The translations under genes and the position numbers were made by a program. From Stutzerimonas stutzeri TS44 (GTDB lineage: Bacteria > Pseudomonadota > Gammaproteobacteria > Pseudomonadales > Pseudomonadaceae): DNA of 64,000 nt. Below the pieces are notes generated by a model, which ran no database searches, was not told the origin of the DNA, and saw nothing but the letters and a program-made list of their open reading frames with translations. Shown in pieces: positions 1 to 12,141 of this stretch. Position 1 is the stretch's first letter. Each line of letters begins with the position of its first letter. Location of the stretch: contig AJXE01000010.1 in the NCBI GenBank assembly GCA_000263395.1, positions 58,434 to 122,433 of the forward strand. The letters run 5' to 3'.

Positions 1-363
1 GTGACCACCGAGGTGTGTGACTTCCTCGCGCAGCGCATGGCCGAGTGTGTGGCCGCCGGCATCAAGGCCGAGCGTATCGTGCTGGATCCGGGATTCGGCT
101 TCGCCAAGACGCTCGCGCACAACCTCAGTCTGTTCCGGCATCTTGAGCGGCTGCATGCGCTGGGGCGGCCGCTGCTGGTCGGTGTGTCGCGCAAGACCAT
201 GATTGGCAAGGTTCTCGGGCGCGAGGTGAATGAGCGGCTCTACGGCAGTCTTGCGCTGGCGGCGCTGGCGGTCGCCAAGGGGGCGCAGATCATCCGCGTG
301 CATGACGTGGCCGAGACGGTTGATGTGGTTCGAATGATTGCTGCGGTCCAGGCTGCAGAATAA
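1..363 (+). CDS. folP: Dihydropteroate synthase, C-terminal part (cut by window edge)
   Basis: Folate biosynthesis enzyme that condenses p-aminobenzoate with 6-hydroxymethyl-7,8-dihydropterin diphosphate in the cytoplasm. Only the last 120 codons are in the window; the GTG at base 1 is an internal valine codon, not a start. Visible family motifs are DPGFGFAK (pterin pocket), [11 protein letters not shown] (the SRK loop) and the terminal RVHD motif, which together cover the C-terminal half of the TIM barrel. It ends TAA 13 nt before glmM, so the two are probably co-transcribed, the usual folP-glmM pairing in gammaproteobacteria. The identification is secure; the missing N-terminus cannot be assessed. 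Confidence 0.97.
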   Translation: MTTEVCDFLAQRMAECVAAGIKAERIVLDPGFGFAKTLAHNLSLFRHLERLHALGRPLLVGVSRKTMIGKVLGREVNERLYGSLALAALAVAKGAQIIRVHDVAETVDVVRMIAAVQAAE

Positions 364-376
364 AGGGAAGATTTTC

Positions 377-1714
377 ATGGGTAGAAAGTACTTCGGCACC
401 GATGGCATTCGCGGGCATGTCGGGCAGTTTCCCATCACGCCGGATTTCATGCTCAAGCTGGGCTGGGCGGCGGGCATGGCCTTCCGCAAGCAGGGCAAGT
501 GCCGCATCCTGATCGGCAAGGACACGCGCATTTCCGGGTATATGTTCGAATCCGCGCTGCAGGCCGGGCTCTCTGCGGCGGGTGCCGATGTGCTATTGCT
601 GGGGCCGATGCCGACGCCGGCGGTGGCCTATCTGACGAGGACCTTTCACGCCGAGGCCGGTATCGTCATCAGCGCCTCGCACAATCCACATCATGACAAT
701 GGCATCAAGTTCTTCTCCGGCCGCGGCACCAAGCTGCCGGACGAGGTCGAGTTGATGATCGAGGAGCTGCTGGATGCGCCGATGACGGTCGTCGAATCGG
801 CTCAGTTGGGCAAGGCGTCGCGAATCAATGACGCGGCGGGACGCTACATCGAGTTCTGCAAGAGCAGCGTGCCGACCAGTACCGACTTCAGTGGCCTAAA
901 GCTGGTGATTGATTGCGCTCACGGCGCCACGTACAAAGTGGCGCCGAGCGTGTTCCGCGAACTGGGCGCCCAGGTCGTAGTGATCGGGGCGCAGCCCGAT
1001 GGGCTGAATATCAATGCCGAGGTTGGTTCGACCCATGTTGGCCAGCTGCAGAAGGCCGTAGTCGAGAATGGCGCGGACATGGGCATCGCCTTCGATGGCG
1101 ACGGCGATCGCGTGATGATGGTCGACCACACCGGTGCGGTCGTGGATGGCGACGAACTGCTGTACATCATCGCTACCGACCTGCAGGAGCGCGAGCGCCT
1201 GAATGGCGGCGTGGTGGGTACGCTGATGAGTAATCTCGGCCTGGAGCTGGCGTTGAAAGCGCGCGAGATCCCGTTCGTGCGGGCCAAGGTAGGCGACCGC
1301 TATGTCATTGCCGAGATGCTGGAGCGCAACTGGCCGCTGGGGGGAGAGAATTCCGGGCATATCGTCTGTGCTCAGCACACGACGACCGGAGATGCCATCA
1401 TCGCGGCATTGCAGGTTGTGCTGGCGCTGCGCCGTCGAGGGCAATCCCTGGCCCAGGAGCGCCTCGCTTGGCACAAGTGCCCCCAGATTCTGATAAACGT
1501 GCGCTACGCGGGCGGGACTGATCCGCTCTCGCATCCTGACGTGCAGACGGCCTGTGATGATGTCACCCAGCGCATGGCCGGGCGTGGGCGCGTATTGTTG
1601 CGCAAGTCCGGTACAGAGCCGCTGGTGCGGGTCATGGTCGAGGGCGATGATGAAAAGCAGGTGCGCGAGCATGCCGAAGAGCTGGCCAAGGTAGTGGCAA
1701 AAGTTTGTGCGTGA
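377..1714 (+). CDS. glmM: Phosphoglucosamine mutase
   Basis: Interconverts glucosamine-6-phosphate and glucosamine-1-phosphate, feeding UDP-GlcNAc synthesis for peptidoglycan and LPS. The protein has 445 aa, the normal length. It opens [13 protein letters not shown]; the phosphoserine loop is ISASHNP with the catalytic Ser at residue 101; the metal loop is DGDGDR near residue 240; the substrate loop GGENSGH and the C-terminal phosphate-binding [12 protein letters not shown] are present. An in-frame ATG at 338 lies inside folP and was rejected, because the family N-terminus starts at 377 and AAGGGAAG precedes it at good spacing. It sits 13 nt after folP. Confidence 0.98.
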   Translation: MGRKYFGTDGIRGHVGQFPITPDFMLKLGWAAGMAFRKQGKCRILIGKDTRISGYMFESALQAGLSAAGADVLLLGPMPTPAVAYLTRTFHAEAGIVISASHNPHHDNGIKFFSGRGTKLPDEVELMIEELLDAPMTVVESAQLGKASRINDAAGRYIEFCKSSVPTSTDFSGLKLVIDCAHGATYKVAPSVFRELGAQVVVIGAQPDGLNINAEVGSTHVGQLQKAVVENGADMGIAFDGDGDRVMMVDHTGAVVDGDELLYIIATDLQERERLNGGVVGTLMSNLGLELALKAREIPFVRAKVGDRYVIAEMLERNWPLGGENSGHIVCAQHTTTGDAIIAALQVVLALRRRGQSLAQERLAWHKCPQILINVRYAGGTDPLSHPDVQTACDDVTQRMAGRGRVLLRKSGTEPLVRVMVEGDDEKQVREHAEELAKVVAKVCA

Positions 1715-1778
1715 TCTGCTTGCCAGCGTGTGGGTGGTTGAGTAACATCTGCGCCCACTTTGACCGACGAGGTAAAGC

Positions 1779-2534
1779 ATGCGCCGCAAGATGGTAGCTG
1801 GTAACTGGAAGATGAACGGTACCCGCACTAGCGTCGCAGAGCTGATTCGCTCCCTTCGGGTTGAGGAGCTTCCGGGCGATGTGGATGTCGTCGTTTTTCC
1901 GACATCCATGCATCTTTCGCAGGTCCTGAGCGATCTCGAAGATGCCGCGATCGCGGTGGGGGCGCAGGATTGCTCGGCAGAGCCTGGCTTCGGAGCCTTG
2001 ACTGGCGAAGAGTCGGCCGCGCAGTTGCGTGATCTGGGGTGTTCCTGGGTTCTGGTTGGGCATTCCGAGCGGCGATCCCTGTTTGCCGAAAGCGATCAGG
2101 TTGTATGCCGAAAGTTTTCTTCGGCGCAGGCGAATGGTTTGAAACCCGTTCTCTGCGTGGGTGAGACGCTGGAAGAGCGTCAGGCGGGAAAGACACTTGA
2201 TGTGGTGTCGCGACAGTTGAACGGCGTGCTCGATACGCTTGGTGTCGCGGCATTTGAGTCTGCGGTGGTTGCATATGAGCCAGTCTGGGCCATAGGGTCT
2301 GGCCTGACTGCTACGCCCGGGCAGGCGCAAGAGGTTCATGCAGCCATCCGGGCTGTGGTGGCGCAGCGAGATCTGCGCATCGCCGATGGCTTACGGATTC
2401 TGTATGGCGGAAGCGTCAAGGCGGAAAATGCCGCTGAGTTGTTTGCCCAGGTTGATGTGGATGGCGGGCTGATCGGCGGAGCCTCTTTGAAAGCGAACGA
2501 ATTTGGCGCGATCTGTCGCGCGGCGGGGAAGTGA
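1779..2534 (+). CDS. tpiA: Triosephosphate isomerase
   Basis: Glycolytic and gluconeogenic interconversion of dihydroxyacetone phosphate and glyceraldehyde-3-phosphate. The 251 aa match the family length. Catalytic residues are visible: Asn9/Lys11 in GNWKMNG, His95 in VGHSERR and Glu167 in AYEPVWAIG, followed by the flexible loop 6 and the phosphate-binding GGSV and GGLIGGASL loops. It lies 64 nt after glmM and 4 nt before secG, an order conserved in Pseudomonas. Confidence 0.98.
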   Translation: MRRKMVAGNWKMNGTRTSVAELIRSLRVEELPGDVDVVVFPTSMHLSQVLSDLEDAAIAVGAQDCSAEPGFGALTGEESAAQLRDLGCSWVLVGHSERRSLFAESDQVVCRKFSSAQANGLKPVLCVGETLEERQAGKTLDVVSRQLNGVLDTLGVAAFESAVVAYEPVWAIGSGLTATPGQAQEVHAAIRAVVAQRDLRIADGLRILYGGSVKAENAAELFAQVDVDGGLIGGASLKANEFGAICRAAGK

Positions 2535-2538
2535 TCAG

Positions 2539-2913
2539 ATGTTGCAGACTGTTGTGATCGTGGTGCATCTGCTGGTCGCCCTGGGTGTGGTTGTGCTGGT
2601 ATTGCTGCAGCAGGGCAAGGGAGCGGATGCGGGAGCTTCCTTCGGATCGGGTGCTTCGGCCACTGTATTCGGAAGCCAAGGTAGTACTACCTTTCTGAGT
2701 CGGTTTACTGCTATACTTGCCGGCGTTTTTTTTGTGACAAGTCTGGGATTGGCGTTTTTCGCCAAACAGCAGGCTGACAGTGTTTCACAGGCTGGCCTGC
2801 CCGATCCGGCGGTGCTGGAAGTTCCGGCAAGCAAGCCTGCAGTGAATGATGTTCCGGTTCTGGAAGAGCGTAGCTCGACGGGCGATGTTCTTCCGGCCCA
2901 GGAGAAGCAGTAA
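2539..2913 (+). CDS. secG: Protein translocase subunit SecG
   Basis: Small inner-membrane subunit of the SecYEG translocon. It has 124 aa with two hydrophobic spans (about residues 3-25 and 52-73) flanking the conserved [17 protein letters not shown] cytoplasmic loop. The C-terminal tail of about 45 residues, rich in Pro, Val and Glu, is variable in this family. The start at 2539 is 4 nt after the tpiA stop; a longer frame reaching back into tpiA was rejected because the family N-terminus is MLQTVV. It is followed directly by two tRNA genes, as in E. coli (secG-leuU-metY). Confidence 0.96.
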   Translation: MLQTVVIVVHLLVALGVVVLVLLQQGKGADAGASFGSGASATVFGSQGSTTFLSRFTAILAGVFFVTSLGLAFFAKQQADSVSQAGLPDPAVLEVPASKPAVNDVPVLEERSSTGDVLPAQEKQ

Positions 2914-2920
2914 GGTTTTT

Positions 2921-3006
2921 GCCGAGGTGGTGGAATTGGTAGACACGCTACCTTGAGGTGGTAGTGGCCATAGGCTGTAGGGGTTCGAGTCCCCTCCTCG
3001 GTACCA
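2921..3006 (+). tRNA. tRNA-Leu (GAG)
   Basis: Class II tRNA of 86 nt ending in an encoded CCA. The anticodon stem CTACC/GGTAG encloses the loop TTGAGGT with anticodon GAG at 2955-2957; a long variable arm follows; the T-arm is GGGGTTCGAGTCCCC and the acceptor GCCGAGG pairs with CCTCGGT (one G-T pair). It begins 7 nt after secG ends, the position of leuU in E. coli. Confidence 0.97.
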
Positions 3007-3013
3007 AACAAGC

Positions 3014-3042
3014 AGGCCCGCCTAGTGCGGGCTTTCTTGTTT
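3014..3042 (+). terminator. Intrinsic terminator after secG/tRNA-Leu
   Basis: The stem GCCCGC (3016-3021) pairs with GCGGGC (3027-3032) around the loop CTAGT and is followed by TTTCTTGTTT. It lies 8 nt after the CCA end of tRNA-Leu and before the initiator tRNA. Confidence 0.85.
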
Positions 3043-3097
3043 CAGGGTTTCGGTTGACCAATTGTTGGGATGATCGTACAATTCGTGCCCAGTTTGA

Positions 3098-3173
<76 letters not shown>

Positions 3174-3186
3174 GTGAAGTGAAGAG

Positions 3187-3207
3187 CCCCTGCATAGGGG
3201 TTTTTTA
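3187..3207 (+). terminator. Intrinsic terminator downstream of initiator tRNA
   Basis: Short hairpin CCCCT-GCAT-AGGGG (3187-3200) followed by TTTTTT. It begins 13 nt after the tRNA CCA end and is the first of two terminator-like hairpins before rimP. Confidence 0.85.
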
Positions 3208-3250
3208 TTGGCTTCAGGCCAGGTCGCCGGCATTTTCGGGCGATCAAAGG

Positions 3251-3273
3251 GATGGGCGTTTCGCCCATTTTTC
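3251..3273 (+). terminator. Second terminator/attenuator-like hairpin in the rimP leader
   Basis: ATGGGCG (3252-3258) pairs with CGCCCAT (3262-3268) around TTT and runs straight into a T tract. It lies about 30 nt before the rimP start. Together with the hairpin at 3187 it could control read-through from the tRNA into rimP-nusA-infB. In E. coli the equivalent metY-rimP-nusA leader is subject to NusA-dependent autoregulation; control here is inferred. Confidence 0.7.
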
Positions 3274-3301
3274 GTTTGTACAGCATGCGCGAGGGACTTC
3301 G

Positions 3302-3760
3302 ATGTCGAGCAAGCTAGAACAGTTGCAGGCCTTGTTGGCCCCGGTGGTCGAGGCGCTTGGTTACCAGTGTTGGGGTGTCGAGTTCCTCTCCCAGGGCAGG
3401 CATTCGCTGCTGCGTGTCTACATCGATCATGCCAACGGCATTCTGATCGACGATTGCGAGAAGGTCAGCCGTCAGCTCAGTGGCGTGCTCGATGTCGAGG
3501 ACCCCATCAGTGTCGATTACACCCTCGAGGTGTCCTCCCCCGGTATGGATCGGCCATTGTTCAAGTTGGAGCAATACGCCGCCCATGTGGGCGAGCAGGT
3601 GAAAATCAAACTGCGCTCCCCCTTCGAGGGGCGGCGCAATTTCCAGGGGCTTCTCCGCGGGGTGGAGGAGCAGGATGTGGTGGTACTCGTAGACGATCAT
3701 GAGTATCTGCTGCCGGTCGACATGATCGACAAGGCCAACATAGTCCCCCGTTTTGACTGA
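3302..3760 (+). CDS. rimP: Ribosome maturation factor RimP
   Basis: Assembly factor for the 30S subunit. The 152 aa are normal for the family and include the conserved [18 protein letters not shown] strand-turn region, the [15 protein letters not shown] helix and the signature [11 protein letters not shown], followed by the C-terminal SH3-like domain. An open frame extends upstream to 3179 but crosses the leader hairpin; MSSKLEQLQ at 3302, preceded by GAGGGA, is the family start. It is the first gene of rimP-nusA-infB. Confidence 0.97.
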   Translation: MSSKLEQLQALLAPVVEALGYQCWGVEFLSQGRHSLLRVYIDHANGILIDDCEKVSRQLSGVLDVEDPISVDYTLEVSSPGMDRPLFKLEQYAAHVGEQVKIKLRSPFEGRRNFQGLLRGVEEQDVVVLVDDHEYLLPVDMIDKANIVPRFD

Positions 3761-3807
3761 ATGCGGATCCCGCGGACCCCAATGGATTGCGAAAGGCGAG
3801 GCGTACG

Positions 3808-5289
3808 ATGAGCAAAGAAGTACTGCTGGTTGTGGAGTCGGTGTCCAACGAAAAGGGCGTGCCGGCTGGTGTCATTTTTGAGGCGTTGGAGCTGGCCCTG
3901 GCCACTGCAACCAAGAAGCGCTACGAAGACGAAGTCGACCTGCGTGTGGAAATCAACCGCCACAACGGCAGCTATGAAACCTTCCGTCGCTGGACGGTGG
4001 TCGATGACGAGCATTTTGAAGATCCGGCCTACCAGTTGGCGCTCGATCAGGCGCAGGAGCGCAAGGCGGATGCCAAGCTCGGCGATGTCTTCGAGGAAAA
4101 GATCGAGTCCATCGAGTTCGGTCGTATCGCCGCGCAGACCGCCAAGCAGGTCATCGTGCAGAAAGTGCGCGAGGCCGAGCGTGCCCAGGTGGTCGAGGCT
4201 TACCGTGATCGCCTCGGCGAGATCATCTCCGGGACGGTGAAGAAGGTTACCCGCGACAGCGTGATCGTCGATCTGGGCAACAATGCCGAAGCCCTGCTGG
4301 CGCGCGAGGACATCATCGCCCGCGAAACCTTCCGCGTCGGCGCGCGCGTGCGTGCGCTGCTCAAGGAGATTCGTACGGAGAACCGCGGCCCGCAGCTGAT
4401 CCTGTCGCGCACCGCGCCGCAGATGCTGATCGAGCTGTTCCGCATCGAAGTGCCGGAAATCGCCGAGGGCCTGATCGAAGTGATGGGGGCGTCGCGTGAT
4501 CCGGGATCGCGAGCCAAGATCGCGGTTCGCTCCAAGGACAAGCGCATCGATCCGCAGGGCGCCTGCATCGGCATGCGCGGTTCGCGTGTGCAGGCGGTCT
4601 CCGGTGAGATCGGCGGTGAGCGCGTCGACATCGTCCTGTGGGACGACAATCCGGCCCAGTTCGTGATCAACGCGATGGCGCCGGCGGAAGTGGCGGCGAT
4701 CATCGTCGATGAAGACGCCCACGCCATGGATATCGCCGTTGCCGAGGACAACCTGGCCCAGGCGATCGGCCGTGGCGGGCAGAACGTGCGCTTGGCCAGC
4801 CAGCTGACCGGCTGGACGCTGAACGTGATGACCGAGGCCGATATCCAGGCCAAGCAGCAGGAAGAGACCGGCGACATCCTGCGCAGCTTCATCGACGAGC
4901 TGGACGTCGATGAGGAGCTGGCCCAGGTGCTGGTCGAAGAAGGCTTCACCTCGCTGGAGGAAGTCGCCTACGTCCCGATGGAGGAAATGCTCGGCATAGA
5001 GGGGTTCGATGAGGACATCGTCAACGAACTGCGTACGCGTGCCAAGGATCGCCTGCTGACCAAGGCCATCGCCACCGAAGAGAAGCTGGCGGACGCGCAA
5101 CCGGCCGAGGATCTGCTCGCGCTGGAAGGCATGGATAAGGAACTGGCGGTCGAGTTGGCTGTGCGGGGTGTGATTACCCGTGAAGACCTGGCCGAGCAGT
5201 CGATCGACGACTTGCTCGACATAGACGGCATCGATGAAGAACGTGCCGGCAAGCTGATCATGGCCGCCCGAGCCCATTGGTTCGAGTAA
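3808..5289 (+). CDS. nusA: Transcription termination/antitermination factor NusA
   Basis: RNA polymerase-associated factor that modulates pausing, intrinsic termination and antitermination. The 493 aa contain, in order, the N-terminal polymerase-binding domain (about 1-125), an S1 domain (about 135-200, with [16 protein letters not shown]), two KH domains (about 200-345, including [11 protein letters not shown] and [12 protein letters not shown]) and two acidic C-terminal repeats, as in other Gammaproteobacteria. The start follows AAAGGCGAGG; an upstream in-frame ATG at 3787 adds a non-conserved MRKARRT and was rejected. It lies 47 nt after rimP and 28 nt before infB. Confidence 0.98.
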   Translation: MSKEVLLVVESVSNEKGVPAGVIFEALELALATATKKRYEDEVDLRVEINRHNGSYETFRRWTVVDDEHFEDPAYQLALDQAQERKADAKLGDVFEEKIESIEFGRIAAQTAKQVIVQKVREAERAQVVEAYRDRLGEIISGTVKKVTRDSVIVDLGNNAEALLAREDIIARETFRVGARVRALLKEIRTENRGPQLILSRTAPQMLIELFRIEVPEIAEGLIEVMGASRDPGSRAKIAVRSKDKRIDPQGACIGMRGSRVQAVSGEIGGERVDIVLWDDNPAQFVINAMAPAEVAAIIVDEDAHAMDIAVAEDNLAQAIGRGGQNVRLASQLTGWTLNVMTEADIQAKQQEETGDILRSFIDELDVDEELAQVLVEEGFTSLEEVAYVPMEEMLGIEGFDEDIVNELRTRAKDRLLTKAIATEEKLADAQPAEDLLALEGMDKELAVELAVRGVITREDLAEQSIDDLLDIDGIDEERAGKLIMAARAHWFE

Positions 5290-5317
5290 GTAATTAGCGG
5301 CCTGAGGAGAGAGATGC

Positions 5318-7816
5318 ATGACGCAAGTCACGGTGAAAGAACTGGCCCAAGTGGTCGACACACCGGTCGAGCGACTGCTGCTGCAGATGCGTGAGGCAGG
5401 ACTGTCGCACACCAGCGCCGAGCAAGTAGTGACCGATAACGAAAAGCAGGCCCTGCTGGCTCATCTGAAAAACAGTCATGGCGCCAAGGTGGACGAGCCG
5501 CGCAAGATCACGTTGCAGCGCAAGACCACGACCAAGCTGAAGGTCGGTGGCAGCAAGACCATCAGTGTCGAGGTGCGCAAGAAGAAAACCTTCGTCAAGC
5601 GCAGCCCGGATGAAATCGAGGCCGAGAAGCAGCGCGAGCTGGAAGAGCAGCGCGCTGCTGAAGAGGCGGCGCGCCTCAAGGCTGAAGAAGAGGCGCGCGC
5701 CCGTGCCGAGGAAGAGGCCCGTCGCCAGGCGCAACAGCAGCAGGCCAAGGTTGCGGCGGCTCAGCCCGCTGCTGCCGAGGTCGCTGCCGCGCCGGCGGTT
5801 GCCGAGCCTGCCGTCGCGGCCGCTCCGGCCGATGAGCGCAAGAAGGAGGAAGTGCGCCGTACCGAGAAGCCGCGCAGCGACGATGACGATCGGCGTGATC
5901 GCAAGCACGCGCAGCATCGCCCGTCGCTCAAGGCCAAGGCGCCGCTGACCCGTACTGTGCGCAGTGGCGAGGACGACGCCGACGGCTTCCGTCGTGGCGG
6001 TCGCGGCAAGTCCAAGCTCAAGAAGCGCAATGCGCATGGCTTCCAGAGCCCGACCGGTCCGGTCGTGCGCGAAGTCTCGATCGGCGAGACCATCACCGTG
6101 GCCGAGCTGGCCCAGCAGATGTCGGTCAAGGCCGCCGAAGTCATCAAGTTCATGTTCAAGATGGGCTCGCCGGTCACCATCAACCAGGTGCTCGATCGCG
6201 AAACCGCGCAACTGGTCGCCGAGGAGCTCGGCCACAAGGTCAAGCTGGTCAGCGACAACGCCCTGGAAGAGCAACTGGCCGAGCTGCTGAAGTTCGAAGG
6301 CGAGGCGATGACCCGCGCGCCGGTGGTGACCGTGATGGGTCACGTCGACCACGGCAAGACCTCGCTGCTCGACTATATCCGTCGCGCCAAGGTGGCGGTC
6401 GGCGAAGCCGGCGGCATCACCCAGCACATCGGTGCCTACCACGTAGAAACCGATCGCGGCATGGTCACGTTCCTCGATACCCCCGGCCACGCGGCGTTCA
6501 CCGCCATGCGTGCCCGCGGCGCCAAGGCGACCGATATCGTCATCCTGGTAGTGGCGGCGGACGACGGTGTCATGCCGCAGACCCAGGAAGCCGTGCAGCA
6601 CGCGAAAGCGGCGGGCGTGCCGATCGTGGTCGCGGTGAACAAGATCGACAAGCCGGAAGCCAACCCGGACAACATCAAGAACGGCCTGGCCGCGCTCGAT
6701 GTGATCCCCGAGGAGTGGGGCGGCGACACGCCGTTCATTCCGGTTTCCGCGAAGATGGGTACCGGCGTCGACGAGCTGCTCGAGGCTGTCCTGCTGCAGG
6801 CCGAGATCCTCGAACTCAAGGCCACGCCGTCGGCGCCCGGCCGCGGCGTGGTGGTCGAATCGCGTCTGGACAAGGGCCGCGGTCCGGTGGCTACCGTACT
6901 GGTTCAGGATGGCACCCTGCGCCAGGGCGACATGGTCCTGTGCGGCGTGAACTTCGGTCGCGTGCGCGCCATGCTCGACGAGAATGGCAAGCCGGTGAAG
7001 GAAGCCGGTCCGGCCATCCCGGTGGAGATTCTCGGCCTGGATGGCACGCCGGAGGCCGGTGACGACCTCACCGTGGTCGCCGACGAGAAGAAGGCGCGCG
7101 AAGTCGCCATGTTCCGCCAGGGCAAGTTCCGCGAGGTGAAACTGGCGCGTGCTCACGCCGGCAAGCTGGAAAACATCTTCGAGACGATGGGCCAGGACGA
7201 GAAGAAGACGCTCAACATCGTGCTCAAGGCCGATGTGCGCGGTTCGCTCGAAGCGCTGCAGGGTTCGCTCAATGGTCTGGGCAACGATGAGGTGCAGGTG
7301 CGCGTGGTCGGCGGCGGTGTCGGTGGCATCACCGAGTCCGATGCCAACCTGGCGCTGGCGTCCAATGCGGTGGTCTTCGGCTTCAACGTGCGCGCCGACG
7401 CCGGTGCGCGCAAGATCGTCGAGGCCGAAGGCCTGGACATGCGCTACTACAACGTCATCTACGACATCATCGAAGACGTCAAGAAGGCGCTCACCGGTAT
7501 GCTCGGCAGCGATGTGCGCGAGAACATCCTGGGCATCGCCGAGGTGCGTGACGTGTTCCGTTCGCCGAAGTTCGGCGCGGTTGCCGGCTGCATGGTCACC
7601 GAGGGCATGGTGCATCGCAACCGCCCGATCCGCGTGCTGCGCGACGACGTGGTGATCTTCGAAGGCGAGCTGGAATCGCTGCGCCGCTTCAAGGACGACG
7701 TCGCCGAAGTCCGTGCCGGCATGGAATGCGGTATCGGTGTTAAGAGCTATAACGACGTCAAGGTCGGCGACAAGATCGAAGTGTTCGAGAAGGTCGAGGT
7801 GGCGCGCTCGCTCTGA
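5318..7816 (+). CDS. infB: Translation initiation factor IF-2
   Basis: GTPase that delivers initiator tRNA to the 30S subunit. The 832 aa begin with the IF2N domain ([23 protein letters not shown] pattern), then a long charged and alanine-rich linker (about 95-240, strongly coiled and low-complexity), a second IF2N-like module, and the G domain with G1 GHVDHGKT at 341-348, DTPGH, NKID and SAK motifs. Domains II, III and IV follow, the last binding fMet-tRNA. It is placed 28 nt after nusA in the conserved operon. Confidence 0.98.
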   Translation: MTQVTVKELAQVVDTPVERLLLQMREAGLSHTSAEQVVTDNEKQALLAHLKNSHGAKVDEPRKITLQRKTTTKLKVGGSKTISVEVRKKKTFVKRSPDEIEAEKQRELEEQRAAEEAARLKAEEEARARAEEEARRQAQQQQAKVAAAQPAAAEVAAAPAVAEPAVAAAPADERKKEEVRRTEKPRSDDDDRRDRKHAQHRPSLKAKAPLTRTVRSGEDDADGFRRGGRGKSKLKKRNAHGFQSPTGPVVREVSIGETITVAELAQQMSVKAAEVIKFMFKMGSPVTINQVLDRETAQLVAEELGHKVKLVSDNALEEQLAELLKFEGEAMTRAPVVTVMGHVDHGKTSLLDYIRRAKVAVGEAGGITQHIGAYHVETDRGMVTFLDTPGHAAFTAMRARGAKATDIVILVVAADDGVMPQTQEAVQHAKAAGVPIVVAVNKIDKPEANPDNIKNGLAALDVIPEEWGGDTPFIPVSAKMGTGVDELLEAVLLQAEILELKATPSAPGRGVVVESRLDKGRGPVATVLVQDGTLRQGDMVLCGVNFGRVRAMLDENGKPVKEAGPAIPVEILGLDGTPEAGDDLTVVADEKKAREVAMFRQGKFREVKLARAHAGKLENIFETMGQDEKKTLNIVLKADVRGSLEALQGSLNGLGNDEVQVRVVGGGVGGITESDANLALASNAVVFGFNVRADAGARKIVEAEGLDMRYYNVIYDIIEDVKKALTGMLGSDVRENILGIAEVRDVFRSPKFGAVAGCMVTEGMVHRNRPIRVLRDDVVIFEGELESLRRFKDDVAEVRAGMECGIGVKSYNDVKVGDKIEVFEKVEVARSL

Positions 7817-7826
7817 CAGGCAGCGA

Positions 7827-7942
7827 CAAGCTTCAAGCGGCAAGCTTCAAGAGGTGGCCAGGGTCACCGATTGAGCTTGCCGTTTGGCTTTTTGGTATTT
7901 TTTTAGCTTGAAGCTTAGTGCTTGAGGCTTGAGGCTTGAGGC
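7827..7942. repeat. AAGCTTSAAGC-type intergenic foldback repeat, copy 1 (infB-rbfA)
   Basis: The gap between infB and rbfA carries two facing arms of AAGCTTCAAGC units. The left arm (7827-7851) and right arm (7907-7931) are complementary at about 20 of 24 positions, and the right arm runs on into a GCTTGAG triplicate. The spacer contains a long T run. The composition differs sharply from the genes. Similar arms occur at 9665, 27772 and 38889. The function is unknown; a folded RNA or mobile palindromic repeat remnant is plausible. Confidence 0.7.
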
Positions 7943-7950
7943 AGTTTTAT

Positions 7951-8343
7951 ATGGCCAAAGAATTCAGCCGTACCCAGCGTATCGGCGATCAGATGCAGCG
8001 CGAACTGGCCCAGCTGATCCAGCGTGAGATCAAGGATCCGCGGCTGGGGCTGGTCACCATCACCGGTGTCGATGTCAGTCGCGACCTGTCCCACGCGAAG
8101 ATCTTCATCACCCTCATGGGGCAGGATGACGACGAGGAGGCGGTCAAGGGCAACCTGCGCATCCTCAACGAGGCCGCCGGCTTCCTGCGCATGCAGTTGG
8201 GCAAGGCCATGAAGCTGCGCAGTGTGCCGCAGCTGCATTTCAACTACGACGCCAGCATCCGTCGCGGCGTCGAGCTGAGCTCGCTGATCGAGCGTGCGGT
8301 CGCCGAAGATCGCAAGCACGGCGACGAGCGCGGAGAAGAATAA
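7951..8343 (+). CDS. rbfA: 30S ribosome-binding factor RbfA
   Basis: Cold-shock-associated factor that binds the 16S rRNA 5' region during 30S maturation. It has 130 aa with a KH-like fold; recognisable stretches are [41 protein letters not shown] and [15 protein letters not shown]. The start [10 protein letters not shown] at 7951 is chosen over an ATG five codons upstream that falls in the repeat. truB starts 2 nt after its stop, so the pair is translationally close. Confidence 0.97.
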   Translation: MAKEFSRTQRIGDQMQRELAQLIQREIKDPRLGLVTITGVDVSRDLSHAKIFITLMGQDDDEEAVKGNLRILNEAAGFLRMQLGKAMKLRSVPQLHFNYDASIRRGVELSSLIERAVAEDRKHGDERGEE

Positions 8344-8345
8344 GC

Positions 8346-9263
8346 GTGGCCCAGGTCAAGCGTGTCCGCCGCAACGTCAGCGGCATCATCCTGCTCGACA
8401 AGCCGCGCGGGTTTACCTCCAACGCCGCGCTGCAGAAGGTGCGCTGGCTGCTCAACGCGGAGAAAGCCGGGCACACCGGCAGCCTCGACCCGCTGGCCAC
8501 CGGTGTGCTGCCGCTGTGCTTCGGCGAGGCGACCAAGTTCTCGCAGTATCTGCTCGATGCCGACAAGGCTTACGAGACGGTCATGCAACTGGGCGTCACC
8601 ACCACTACGGCGGATGCCGAGGGTGAGGTGCTCGAGCGCAAGCCGGTGACGATCGCGCGCGAACAACTGGAGGCGCTGCTGCCGCGCTTTCGCGGCGACA
8701 TCCAGCAGGTGCCGCCGATGTATTCGGCGCTCAAACGCGATGGCCAGCCGCTGTACAAGCTGGCACGCGCCGGCGAGGTGGTGGAGCGCGAGCCGCGTTC
8801 TGTTAGTATTGCGCGCCTGGAACTGCTCGCGCTCGATGGCGACAAGGCGCGTCTGGCCGTGGCGTGCAGCAAGGGCACCTATATCCGCACGCTGGTCGAA
8901 GACCTCGGCCAGCTGCTGGGCTGCGGTGCGCATGTCGCCGAACTGCGCCGGACTCAGGCTGGGCCATTCACTCTGGCGCAGACCGTGACGCTCGAGGCGC
9001 TGGAGCAGGCGCATGCAGAGGGCGGTGCCGAGGCGCTGGATCAGTTCCTGCAGCCGGTGGACAGCGGGCTGGAGCACTGGCCGCTGTTGCAGCTCTCCGA
9101 GCACAGTGCGTATTACTGGCTGCATGGGCAGCCGGTGCGGGCGCCGGAGGCGCCGAAATATGGCATGGTCCGCGTACAGGATCACGCCGGTCGCTTCATC
9201 GGTATCGGTGAGGTGAGCGAAGACGGGCGCATCGCGCCGCGTCGACTGATTCGGTCGGAATGA
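8346..9263 (+). CDS. truB: tRNA pseudouridine(55) synthase
   Basis: Forms pseudouridine 55 in the T-loop of elongator tRNAs. The 305 aa use a GTG start 2 nt after the rbfA stop. The catalytic Asp48 is in [14 protein letters not shown]; the motifs [29 protein letters not shown] and [14 protein letters not shown] follow, and the C-terminal PUA-like domain is complete. It is the last gene before the rpsO promoter region. Confidence 0.97.
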   Translation: MAQVKRVRRNVSGIILLDKPRGFTSNAALQKVRWLLNAEKAGHTGSLDPLATGVLPLCFGEATKFSQYLLDADKAYETVMQLGVTTTTADAEGEVLERKPVTIAREQLEALLPRFRGDIQQVPPMYSALKRDGQPLYKLARAGEVVEREPRSVSIARLELLALDGDKARLAVACSKGTYIRTLVEDLGQLLGCGAHVAELRRTQAGPFTLAQTVTLEALEQAHAEGGAEALDQFLQPVDSGLEHWPLLQLSEHSAYYWLHGQPVRAPEAPKYGMVRVQDHAGRFIGIGEVSEDGRIAPRRLIRSE

Positions 9264-9377
9264 CCGGTGCGCAGTGCGTTCGCGCGTTGCGTCAGAGGGT
9301 GGCTGTCAACAGGCGCGGTCATTCCTCTCTACTAAACACGGGACCCGTTCCCGGCCTGTTCACTCAAGGAGCCCATC

Positions 9378-9647
9378 ATGGCACTGAGCGTTGAAGAAAA
9401 AGCCCAGATCGTTAACGAGTACAAGCAAGCTGAAGGCGATACCGGTTCTCCGGAAGTGCAGGTTGCCCTGCTGACCGCCAACATCAACAAGCTGCAAGGT
9501 CACTTCAAGGCCAACGGCAAGGACCACCACTCCCGTCGTGGCCTGATCCGCATGGTCAACCAGCGCCGCAAGCTGCTGGACTACCTGAAGGGTAAGGACA
9601 CTACTCGTTACAGCGCCCTGATCGGCCGTCTGGGTCTGCGTCGCTAA
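9378..9647 (+). CDS. rpsO: 30S ribosomal protein S15
   Basis: Primary 16S rRNA-binding protein of the central domain. The 89 aa match the family, with the signatures [34 protein letters not shown] and the terminal [19 protein letters not shown] precedes the ATG by 7 nt. The 114-nt gap after truB presumably holds its own promoter. It lies upstream of pnp with a long RNA foldback between them. Confidence 0.98.
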   Translation: MALSVEEKAQIVNEYKQAEGDTGSPEVQVALLTANINKLQGHFKANGKDHHSRRGLIRMVNQRRKLLDYLKGKDTTRYSALIGRLGLRR

Positions 9648-9664
9648 GACGCGCCCGAGCTGGG

Positions 9665-9736
9665 AGCCGGAAGCTGGAAGCCTGAAGTTGACACCGGGAT
9701 ATCCCGGGATCGACTTCGGTCTTCCAGCTTTTGGCT
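9665..9736 (+). repeat. Near-perfect 72-nt foldback between rpsO and pnp (repeat copy 2)
   Basis: The arms 9665-9680 and 9721-9736 pair at all 16 positions (two G-T). The pairing continues inward through 9682-9691/9710-9719 to an apex palindrome CCGGGATATCCCGG at 9694-9707, with only a few mismatches. In E. coli the rpsO-pnp spacer is a RNase III site that starts Pnp autoregulation; this hairpin is placed to do the same. The outer arms contain the GGAAGCTGGAAGC unit shared with the other intergenic repeats. Confidence 0.8.
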
Positions 9737-9811
9737 TTCTTGCAGGTCGTTTCGGGCCGACTCCCGGACGTTCTGCCCATTTCCCCAAGGCAACAAAGAG
9801 AAGGAAAAACC

Positions 9812-11917
<2,106 letters not shown>

Positions 11918-11936
11918 GTGAGCGCTTCGTGAACAG

Positions 11937-11960
11937 AAAAGGCCCTGCGGGGCCTTTTTT
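11937..11960 (+). terminator. Intrinsic terminator of pnp
   Basis: AAAAGGCCC (11937-11945) pairs with GGGCCTTTT (11950-11958) around TGCG, with a six-T run. It closes the rpsO-pnp transcription unit. Confidence 0.93.
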
Positions 11961-12061
11961 GTTGCGCTGGCGCCGTGCAATCGGGACCGCGGCAACACAG
12001 CATCACCGATCGACGTACGCCCGCCGGCTGATTGCAAGTTGCAAGTGTTGCGTTGACAAAA

Positions 12062-12076
12062 CGTGCATAGTGCACG
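12062..12076. promoter_or_regulatory. Palindrome upstream of the BON-gene sigma-54 promoter (possible activator site)
   Basis: CGTGCA-TAG-TGCACG is a perfect 6-bp inverted repeat. It lies about 80 bp upstream of the -24/-12 element at 12142 and is separated from it by AT-rich DNA (about 12090-12130), the usual geometry for a bacterial enhancer-binding protein site with an intervening bend. The cognate activator is not identified. Confidence 0.45.
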
Positions 12077-12141
12077 CTGGTCGTTGCCTGAGGGTTTTTA
12101 TAACTGATTGAATTTAAACAAGATTAATGGTGTGGGCGATT

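Noticed and set aside
5294..7843. 849-codon minus-strand frame opposite infB
   Set aside because: GC-driven shadow; IF-2 motifs are all on the plus strand.
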